Below are positions 1-5,946 of a stretch of DNA of 61,222 bases, one piece after another (position 1 is the stretch's first letter; every line of letters starts with the position of its first letter). A program made the translations under genes and the position numbers. The notes below the pieces were generated by a model that saw only the letters and a program-made list of their open reading frames with translations, made no database searches and was not told the DNA's origin. Source of the stretch: Clostridiales bacterium (GTDB taxonomy: Bacteria > Bacillota > Clostridia > Christensenellales > Borkfalkiaceae); contig SVIX01000005.1 of the NCBI GenBank assembly GCA_015069285.1, positions 1 to 61,222 of the forward strand. The letters are read 5' to 3'.

Positions 1-853
1 TTTTCATAATTTTTGTTGCGCGCATCACGAAAGTTTCCCCCGCATTGATACAACCAGAGAGCAATTCCCCGTTCATCTTCACGCTTTTGGGTACGCTTTC
101 CCCCGTCAACGATTTATTATCCAACAAAGCGTTTTCTCCGATTAAAACGCCGTCCACGGGTACTTTTTCCCCGTGTTTTACAAGCAAAATATCCCCTACG
201 CAAATTTCTTCGGGCGATACCTGACGTTGCGTTTTTCCTTTAAATACGATAGCGCGTTCCGCTTTTAAATTTATAATATCGACAATACTGCTACGGGAAC
301 TATCAACTGCCATACCTTGTAAAGTTTCCCCGATTTGATACAAGAGCATCACGAGCACCGCCTCCTCGGTTTCGCCAAGCAATACAGCGCCGATAGAGGC
401 AACCGTCATTAAAAAGTTTTCGTCGAAAATTTTACCTTTCGCGACGTTTTTTACGGTACGCACTAACACCGTATACCCAACGCAAAAATAGGCGATTGCA
501 TAACACACCAACGCACCAATTTGCATAGAAAAATTTTTAAATAAATATCCACCGATAAAAAACAAAAGAGCAATCGCTACGCGCAACCATTCCCAAAACC
601 GTTTATTTTTCCACGGTTTACAACCGCCCCTCTTTTCGCTTTTGTTCCCTTCTATCACGCGTACTTCTTCAAAATGATTGGCAATTTCTATCGCGCGTTT
701 TAAAGCGTCTTCCGTTTGATATTCAAGCGTCAAAGTTTGCGTAACGAACGCCACAACCGCCCAATCGATTCCCTCTATTTGCGCAATTCTACGTTCTAAT
801 TCCGACGCGCAATTTGCGCAATCCAATCCCTCCAAGCGTAAAACAGTTTCCAT
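1..853 (-). CDS. Heavy-metal translocating P-type ATPase, N-terminal part (runs off the window)
   Basis: Open reading frame translated from the reverse strand, starting at ATG 851-853 behind an AAGGTGAT ribosome site and still open at base 1. About 284 residues are visible. An HMA metal-binding domain comes first, with the CxxC motif LDCANCA at about residues 9-15. A basic linker follows (KRGGCKPWKNK), then membrane segments, then the actuator domain with the TGE loop in SLTGESVPK near residue 260. The phosphorylation (DKTG) and ATP-binding domains lie outside the window. The CANC motif and the upstream ArsR-type repressor, only 9 bp away, point to a Zn/Cd/Pb efflux pump of the ZntA/CadA type (P1B-2). 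The CPC-type membrane motif that would settle specificity is not visible. Exports the metal from the cytoplasm at the cost of ATP. Confidence 0.9.
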   Translation of the reverse strand, partial: METVLRLEGLDCANCASELERRIAQIEGIDWAVVAFVTQTLTLEYQTEDALKRAIEIANHFEEVRVIEGNKSEKRGGCKPWKNKRFWEWLRVAIALLFFIGGYLFKNFSMQIGALVCYAIAYFCVGYTVLVRTVKNVAKGKIFDENFLMTVASIGAVLLGETEEAVLVMLLYQIGETLQGMAVDSSRSSIVDIINLKAERAIVFKGKTQRQVSPEEICVGDILLVKHGEKVPVDGVLIGENALLDNKSLTGESVPKSVKMNGELLSGCINAGETFVMRATKIMK

Positions 854-862
854 TTTATCACC

Positions 863-1222
863 TTATTCATCACACACGAGCGCGTGATACACACCCGTTC
901 GTACAAGCTCACTAATATGCGTATCGGCAATCGAATATTCCACGTTTTGTCCTAATCGTTTACTTTTTACGATACCGTTGTCCCGCAGAATACGCAATTG
1001 ATGGCTGACCGCGCTTTGCGTACCTCCGCACACTTCCGTTAAGTGGTATACGCACATATCGCCGTTCAAAAGCGCAAGTACGATTTTTAAACGGTTTGCG
1101 TCGGATAATAAAGCAAATAGCTTACACACCTTTCGCGCCTCCGTATCCGATAAAATTCCCTCTTTTGCTCGTTGCATTGAAATCGTATGCTCTTTCTCGC
1201 GTTCACAAAATCCTTTCGCCAT
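863..1222 (-). CDS. ArsR/SmtB-family metal-responsive repressor
   Basis: 119-residue winged-helix repressor; ATG 1220-1222 follows a good AAGGAG site. The core is typical of the family: LFALLSDANRLKIVLALL, then the recognition helix GTQSAVSHQLRILR, then the wing. The alpha-3 ELCVC-type site of CadC is reduced to a single Cys (DMCVYHL). The alpha-5 site of the SmtB/CzrA class is largely kept: D-T-H followed by His 11 residues later. The expected fourth ligand at +14 is Val, with Cys, Asp and Glu just after it, so the metal site may be altered. It sits 9 bp before the P-type ATPase gene as one transcription unit. The long leader has a strong promoter and an ArsR-type inverted repeat over the start point, so autoregulation by derepression with metal is likely. 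Confidence 0.92.
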   Translation of the reverse strand: MAKGFCEREKEHTISMQRAKEGILSDTEARKVCKLFALLSDANRLKIVLALLNGDMCVYHLTEVCGGTQSAVSHQLRILRDNGIVKSKRLGQNVEYSIADTHISELVRTGVYHALVCDE

Positions 1223-1276
1223 ATTTTTTACTCCTTTTTATTTTATCTATTCGTAATTAATTTACGTTATGTCTTA

Positions 1277-1503
1277 TTTTTACAAAATATACCGTCCAAT
1301 AAAACGCTCCCTTTTTTTGACACCTGTCACCCCCTTTTGAAAGAGGTTAAATCGCCATTTTTACAAAATATGCCGTCCGATAAACCGTCCCTTTTTTTTA
1401 CCCCCGCCACCTCTTTTGAAAAAGGTTAAATCGTCATTTTTACAAAATATGCCATCCGATAACCCGTCCCTTTTTTTACACCCGTGAAGAGGTTAAATCG
1501 TCA
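1277..1503. repeat. Three tandem copies of a ~67-81 bp repeat in the arsR leader
   Basis: Copies begin at 1277, 1358 and 1437 with TTTTTACAAAATAT and end with GGTTAAATCG(T/C)CA; a fourth copy is started at 1504. Between them is a C-rich stretch (CCGTCC, CCCTTTTTTT). The array lies between the promoter/operator at 1549-1604 and the repressor start at 1222, so it would be transcribed as a roughly 340-nt leader. No convincing coding frame is seen. Confidence 0.75.
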
Positions 1504-1548
1504 TTTTTACAAAGTTTCATTCCTTCTATTTTCTTTTCTATTTTTTTA

Positions 1549-1566
1549 TATGAGAATATGTTCATA
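1549..1566. promoter_or_regulatory. ArsR-type operator 1
   Basis: Inverted repeat TATGAGAA-TA-TGTTCATA, the half-site form (TATGAACA/TGTTCATA) expected for ArsR/SmtB repressors. It covers the predicted transcription start just downstream (minus strand) of the -10 box of the arsR promoter. Confidence 0.7.
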
Positions 1567-1575
1567 TTTTCATAT

Positions 1576-1604
1576 ATTATAGCAAAATTTGAGCGGGGCG
1601 TCAA
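1576..1604 (-). promoter_or_regulatory. Promoter of the arsR / metal ATPase unit
   Basis: On the minus strand TTGACG (1599-1604) and TATAAT (1576-1581) are separated by exactly 17 nt. It reads toward arsR, and the operator at 1549-1566 overlaps the start point. Confidence 0.8.
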
Positions 1605-1679
1605 GTGTTTTTGGGTAAAAACAAACACACAAAATTACGCAAGGAATCGTTCGAGCCTTTTTAGGAAATTCAATCCTTA

Positions 1680-2310
1680 TTTTCCAGCAAGAACCTCACG
1701 CTCCACCTTTTTACAAAAGATTCACTCGTCGACTTTTTACAAAAAATTCTGTCGTCGCCTCATTTTGCAAAAGATTTGGTTGTCATTTTTTGCAAGAAAT
1801 TCAAGCGTTATCTTTTTTACAAAAAGGTTCGTTCACGTCTTTTTTTAAAAGCGCAATCATCCAACTTTTGTAAAAGCTTCCGTTATCATTTTTCGCAAGA
1901 GATTCATTCTCCACCCTTTCCCCCTAAGAAGTTCATTTCTTCCATTTTTTATATAATATATGAGAGCGTGTTCATATATTCATATACAATGTATTTTTTG
2001 GATAAGAATCAAACCTTTTACTAAAAGCACCAAATTACACATGGAATTATTCAAGTCTTTTTGGAATATTCAATCCACTTCTCTTTTTTGCAAAAAAAAA
2101 TCCTATAATTATTTTCCAACAAGAAGTTCGCTCTTAGCTTTTTCAAAAGAGCTCAATCACCCAACTTTTGTAAAAGATTTCGTTATCATCTTTTTGAAAA
2201 AGGTTCTATCATTGTCTTCTACCAGAAACTCAGTCGCCATTTTTCCACAAGAGCCTCATTCTCCACCCTTTTCGCTCAAGAAGTCCATTCCTCTCAGGTT
2301 TGTTTATGGT
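1680..2310. repeat. Degenerate T-rich repeats, no gene seen
   Basis: From about 1680 to 1945 the sequence is a run of imperfect units of roughly 23-30 bp of the form TTTTTACAAAAGATTC followed by a TCGTCA-like block. A second, diverged copy of the block is seen near 2040-2310: blocks such as CCAACTTTTGTAAAAG (1861 and 2160) and CATTCTCCACCCTTT recur in both. Each copy ends at an ArsR-like palindrome (1959-1976 and 2315-2332), so the whole looks like an old duplication of the arsR upstream region. Short open frames here have no ribosome sites and are not called. Confidence 0.6.
1959..1976. promoter_or_regulatory. ArsR-type operator-like palindrome 2
   Basis: TATGAGAG-CG-TGTTCATA, same layout as operator 1. 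The flanking minus-strand promoter is weaker (TTGATT, 18 nt, TGTATA). Probably the duplicated remnant of the first control region. Confidence 0.5.
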
Positions 2311-2314
2311 ATTA

Positions 2315-2332
2315 TATGAAAATATGTTCATA
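2315..2332. promoter_or_regulatory. ArsR-type operator-like palindrome 3
   Basis: TATGAAAA-TA-TGTTCATA, the closest of the three copies to the consensus half-site. No good promoter is paired with it. Confidence 0.5.
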
Positions 2333-2412
2333 TATTCATATAATATAACAAACTTGAATATGTGCGACGAACAAATATATTTTTTACTACTATATGGAAC
2401 ATTTACAACATA

Positions 2413-2700
2413 TCCGACCTTTATAACATATCAAGCGTTTACAATATATCTGACCTTTACAACATATTAGGCGTTTACAATACGTCCGACCTTTATAACA
2501 CATCAGGCGTTTACAATATATCTGACCTTTATAACATATCAGGCGTTTACAATATATCTGACCTTTATAACATATCAGGCGTTTACAATATGTCTGACCT
2601 TTATAACATATCAGGCGTTTACAATATGTCCGACCTTTATAACATATCAGGCGTTTGCAATATGTCCGACCTTTATAACATATCAGACGTTTACAATATA
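2413..2700. repeat. 36-bp minisatellite, 8 units (each of two related 18-bp halves)
   Basis: Eight head-to-tail 36-bp units, each made of an ATATCTGACCTTTATAAC-like half and an ATATCAGGCGTTTACAAT-like half. Half-units flank the array on both sides. Because 36 is a multiple of three, the plus frame from GTG 2362 to 2730 stays open. It would encode 12-residue repeats (SDLYNISGVYNI), but there is no ribosome site and no promoter. Either a non-coding satellite or a tiny repeat protein; the former is more likely. Confidence 0.85.
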
Positions 2701-2807
2701 TTAGACATTATAAAAAAAGAAGAATTATAACGATAGTTAAAGAAAAACCGTTCTTATTCAGCAACGAATCCACAAAACAATTTCATCTATACCATTACGC
2801 GCCCCCG

Positions 2808-2850
2808 AAAAATAAAACGGATATTTATACCCATTCGCATAAACATCCGT
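2808..2850 (-). terminator. Intrinsic terminator of the MFS gene
   Basis: Minus-strand hairpin: ACGGATGTTTAT pairs with ATAAATATCCGT (12 bp, one mismatch, 10-nt loop), followed by TTTATTTTT. It lies 27 bp after the stop codon. Confidence 0.75.
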
Positions 2851-2876
2851 CAAGTTCTTCAATTTTATAAATCTTT

Positions 2877-4091
2877 TCATGCGTTTTTACTTTTAAGCCC
2901 TTCAAATTCTTTGGGGGCAGTTTTAAAAAAACGCATAATGACGAGCATTAAAACAATCCCTAAAACGGGAAAAATTGCGCTTACGAGCATACCCGTTTGC
3001 AAACTGAACGCATCGGCTACTATGCCCATAAGTTGCGGAGCGACAGACGCGCCCAAGTCCCCGCCCGCCGCCATCAACGCATACGACGCAACGCCTACGT
3101 CGGGGAGTTTTTCTTCCATCATAATCAACGTTCCGGGCCAAAGCATAGCCGTAAAAATACCCGTCATAATGCAAGCAATACACGCAAAAACAATATTTGA
3201 AGAAAGCCCAACGACAAGATAACAAACCCCTGCGCCCGTCATACCGATAAGCAATATTCTACTGATATTTTTACCCCACTTTGCGTAAGCGATTCTCGTC
3301 AATCCCAAAAGAATGGCAAACGTCGCCATACCGAGAATATCCCCAAGCGTTTTATCAATATGCAATTGCGCGTCCATATAACTAGAAATCCAATTCGACA
3401 TTACGTTTTCCGCGCAACTGCCAAGAAAAATACACGCGACGCAAAGCGCAATCCCAAGCGTTCTTTTTTTGCTTTTCGCAACGCATACGGTACTTTCTTC
3501 CTTGTTCATATCCGGCATAGGGGAAATCATAAACAATATTGACGCAAGGATTGGCAATACCGCAAAAAACATCGTAAGATACGCCCAATATTCCGCGCCT
3601 ATAAATTTAATAAACAGCGTACCGATTACAACGACGCTAAACACCCCGAACGCATACAAAGAGTGCAATAAACTCATATCTCTTTGTGGATTCTCCGACG
3701 GGATTGACGCAATCATCGGGCTTAACAAGACCTCGGAAAGCCCCGCGGCGACTGAAAAGAAAATCGTACCGATTAATAACCCGACGTAAGCAAATTCGGG
3801 GAACGCCATAGGAAAAATCGCGTATATCAATAATCCTAGCGACGTAATCAACGGCATAATTTTTACAACAACGCGGATATTAAATTTTTTGGAAAACACG
3901 GTAAAAATCAAATCTATCGCCAACTGCGTACAAAAATTCGTTAAAATCAACGTACCTAACAACGTCCACGAAACGTTATATATTTCGTGGAAGGTAACAA
4001 ACAATAACGGTGGTAAGCAAAACACCGAAGACATTGTAAAATACGCGCTATAACATGCAAACTTCGTTCTTTTAAAATTCACGTTCGCCAT
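2877..4091 (-). CDS. Major facilitator superfamily transporter
   Basis: 404 residues with about twelve hydrophobic segments and a short basic central loop (VAKSKKRT) after the sixth, the standard MFS layout and length. The sequence resembles the fucose-permease-like branch common in Clostridia, with a GxxxxGxxxAPQL-type motif near the C-terminus (GGDLGASVAPQLMG). The substrate cannot be told from sequence; a sugar or other small nutrient is most likely. It is a single-gene unit with its own promoter (4144-4172) and terminator (2808-2850). ATG 4089-4091 follows AAGGT. Confidence 0.85.
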   Translation of the reverse strand: MANVNFKRTKFACYSAYFTMSSVFCLPPLLFVTFHEIYNVSWTLLGTLILTNFCTQLAIDLIFTVFSKKFNIRVVVKIMPLITSLGLLIYAIFPMAFPEFAYVGLLIGTIFFSVAAGLSEVLLSPMIASIPSENPQRDMSLLHSLYAFGVFSVVVIGTLFIKFIGAEYWAYLTMFFAVLPILASILFMISPMPDMNKEESTVCVAKSKKRTLGIALCVACIFLGSCAENVMSNWISSYMDAQLHIDKTLGDILGMATFAILLGLTRIAYAKWGKNISRILLIGMTGAGVCYLVVGLSSNIVFACIACIMTGIFTAMLWPGTLIMMEEKLPDVGVASYALMAAGGDLGASVAPQLMGIVADAFSLQTGMLVSAIFPVLGIVLMLVIMRFFKTAPKEFEGLKSKNA

Positions 4092-4143
4092 AAATACCTT
4101 CTTAAAACTTAAACGTTATATCCCTCGTTTTTTTATTACTGTT

Positions 4144-4172
4144 ATTGTACGCGCCTTCTTTCTTTTTGTCAA
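4144..4172 (-). promoter_or_regulatory. Promoter of the MFS gene
   Basis: TTGACA (4167-4172), 17 nt, TACAAT (4144-4149) on the minus strand. Confidence 0.8.
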
Positions 4173-4215
4173 GTCTTTTGCTCGCTATTTTCTTTAAAAA
4201 TAAACCGACGCATAT

Positions 4216-4258
4216 AAAAAGCGTTCTTTAAAAAATACCTTTTCAAAGAACGCTTTTT
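4216..4258. terminator. Terminator of the flavodiiron operon
   Basis: AAAAAGCGTTCTTT (4216-4229) pairs with AAAGAACGCTTTTT (4245-4258), with A and T runs in the stem ends, so it can work in both directions. It lies 20 bp after the last gene of the operon. Confidence 0.8.
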
Positions 4259-4277
4259 ATTTTTTTCGTGCTTTTTC

Positions 4278-4472
4278 TTATTTCATCATAATTTCGGATA
4301 TAACGTCCAAAACTTTATCGTGACAACCGCCACAACCCGTCGAACAATGCGTGATTTTTTGCACGTCTTCGAACACTTCCATCACGTCTTCCATTTTGGT
4401 ATGGTTCGCGAGCGCGTGTTCAATATCCGTATAGCTAACTTGCTTACAATTACAAATGATATAGTTTTCCAT
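4278..4472 (-). CDS. Bfd-like [2Fe-2S] ferredoxin-type protein
   Basis: 64 residues from ATG 4470-4472, chosen because AAGGAG lies directly upstream; the frame is open further but without a ribosome site. The N-terminal pair CNC (residues 6-8) and the C-terminal cluster CSTGCGGC match the CxC...CxxC pattern of bacterioferritin-associated ferredoxin (BFD-like [2Fe-2S] domain). It is the last gene after a flavodiiron protein and a rubredoxin, so it probably passes electrons in the same oxygen or NO-reducing chain. Direct partners are inferred from the operon only. Confidence 0.82.
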   Translation of the reverse strand: MENYIICNCKQVSYTDIEHALANHTKMEDVMEVFEDVQKITHCSTGCGGCHDKVLDVISEIMMK

Positions 4473-4491
4473 AGTATATATAATTCTCCTT

Positions 4492-4653
4492 TTAATTTTC
4501 TTTCGTAAAATTTTCTTTGCCCACACCGCAAAGTTCACATTCGAACCCTTCGGGCAACTCTTCAAATTTCGTACCGGCAACGATACCTCTATCAGGCAAC
4601 CCGACTTCTTCGTCGTATACCCAACCGCATACCGAACATACGTATTTGCTCAT
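4492..4653 (-). CDS. Rubredoxin
   Basis: 53 residues from ATG 4651-4653, set by a GGAGG site 7 bp upstream; this is the usual rubredoxin length. Both iron-binding CxxCG knuckles are present: YVCSVCGWVYD near the start and CELCGVGK near the end, with the conserved LPEGFECELC turn. A small cytoplasmic one-electron carrier. It is the natural electron donor to the flavodiiron protein encoded 16 bp upstream. Confidence 0.97.
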   Translation of the reverse strand: MSKYVCSVCGWVYDEEVGLPDRGIVAGTKFEELPEGFECELCGVGKENFTKEN

Positions 4654-4669
4654 ATTTTTTCCTCCTTTT

Positions 4670-5824
4670 TTATTCCACAAGTTCTTTCGCAAGAGCTTGT
4701 ATTTGCTGATAGTTTTCTTGGCTGACCGACGATAAAATTTTCACCGCCGTTTGCGCGTATTGTAAATTTTTACACCCCTCCAACAAACCTTGCATAACTT
4801 TCGTCGCCATAGGCGCCCAACTGCCGTTTTCAATAAACGCTACCGTTCTGTTTTGGAAATTCCGTTCTTTTAAGGCGTGAATAAAGGTATGCATAAACGG
4901 GAAAATCTCGCCGTTATACGTGGTCGTTGCCAAAACGATTTTACCGTAACGGAACGCGTCCTCCACCGCCTCCGCCATATCCTCTCTGGCAAGGTCGGTA
5001 ACCGTAACTTTAGCGCAACCGTTTTCCCGCAACGCCTCGGCAAGCAGTTCTACCGCTTTTTTGGTATTGCCGTATACGGAGGTATACGCAATAAACACCC
5101 CATCGCTTTCCACGGCGTAACTTGACCAAGTATTATATAAATCCAAATAATACGCCAAATTCTCATTGAGTATCGGTCCGTGTAACGGACAAATCACCGA
5201 AATTTCAAGGCTCGCAAGTTTTTTCAACAACGCTTGTACCTGCGCGCCGTATTTCCCGACGATTCCAAAATAATACCGTCTTGCCTCGCACGCCCAATCC
5301 TCCTTTGTACCAATCGCGCCGAATTTACCAAACCCGTCGGCGGAAAATAAAACCTTATCTTTATCGTCGTAGGTAACGATAACTTCCGGCCAATGCACCA
5401 TAGGCGCAGTAAAAAAGCGCAACGTACGCGTTCCGAGCGCAAGCGTCGAACCCTCTGTTACCACCACTTGTTTTTCCAAGAAATCCGTTCCGAAATAATT
5501 TTTCATCATCACGAACGCCTTTGCCGACGCCACGATACGCGCGGACGGGTATTTTTGGCTAAACGCAACGATATTCGCCGAATGGTCAGGCTCCATATGT
5601 TGTACGATTAAATAATCGGGTTGTTTCTCCCCTAACACCTTTTGTACGTTGTCCAACCATTCTTCCCCGAACTTCTTATCCACCGTATCCAATACGGCGA
5701 TTTTTTCGTCCAAAATCACGTACGAGTTATATGCCATACCGTTTGGCACAGCGTATTGTCCTTCGAATAAATCCAAGTCATTATCGTTGACACCAACGTA
5801 TTTTATCTTTTCCGTAATTTCCAT
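4670..5824 (-). CDS. Flavodiiron protein (FprA-type O2/NO reductase)
   Basis: 384 residues, the normal family length. The first ~250 residues form a metallo-beta-lactamase-like domain with the diiron ligand motif HMEPDH (about residues 80-85), a second His in APMVHWPEV and a later ligand in CPLHGPIL. The C-terminal ~140 residues are a flavodoxin domain (FIAYTSVYGNTKKAVELLAE, FMN phosphate loop). Such enzymes reduce O2 to water, or NO to N2O, in the cytoplasm of anaerobes, taking electrons from rubredoxin. It is the first gene of the flavodiiron-rubredoxin-Bfd operon. ATG 5822-5824 follows GGAGA, and the promoter is at 5861-5889. Confidence 0.96.
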   Translation of the reverse strand: MEITEKIKYVGVNDNDLDLFEGQYAVPNGMAYNSYVILDEKIAVLDTVDKKFGEEWLDNVQKVLGEKQPDYLIVQHMEPDHSANIVAFSQKYPSARIVASAKAFVMMKNYFGTDFLEKQVVVTEGSTLALGTRTLRFFTAPMVHWPEVIVTYDDKDKVLFSADGFGKFGAIGTKEDWACEARRYYFGIVGKYGAQVQALLKKLASLEISVICPLHGPILNENLAYYLDLYNTWSSYAVESDGVFIAYTSVYGNTKKAVELLAEALRENGCAKVTVTDLAREDMAEAVEDAFRYGKIVLATTTYNGEIFPFMHTFIHALKERNFQNRTVAFIENGSWAPMATKVMQGLLEGCKNLQYAQTAVKILSSVSQENYQQIQALAKELVE

Positions 5825-5860
5825 AGAGAAACGTTCTCCTATTCGTCGTTATTCCTTTAT

Positions 5861-5889
5861 AGTATACTATAAAAGCAAAAAATTATCAA
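5861..5889 (-). promoter_or_regulatory. Promoter of the flavodiiron operon
   Basis: TTGATA (5884-5889), 17 nt, TATACT (5861-5866) on the minus strand, 37 bp upstream of the start codon. Confidence 0.8.
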
Positions 5890-5908
5890 GCGAATGAACG
5901 GTTTTTTT

Positions 5909-5940
5909 TACGCGCTCCCGAAAATTATCGGAAGCGCGTA
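5909..5940. terminator. Hairpin after the GH106-like gene, U-tract only on the plus strand
   Basis: TACGCGCTCCCGA (5909-5921) pairs with TCGGAAGCGCGTA (5928-5940), one mismatch. It starts 6 nt after the stop codon of the minus-strand glycosidase. In that direction it is followed by an A-run, not a U-run. In the plus direction it is followed by CCTTTTTTATTT, so as an intrinsic terminator it would stop antisense transcripts. Confidence 0.6.
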
Positions 5941-5946
5941 CCTTTT

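Noticed and set aside
1187-2319. Several plus-strand frames of 60-120 codons between arsR and the minisatellite
   Set aside because: All lie in T-rich degenerate repeats, are Phe/Ser/Lys-rich and lack ribosome sites and promoters.
2362-2730. CRISPR array, or a gene for a repeat protein, at the 36-bp repeats
   Set aside because: There are no unique spacers between repeats, so it is not CRISPR. The open frame is explained by 36 being a multiple of three; it starts at GTG with no ribosome site or promoter.
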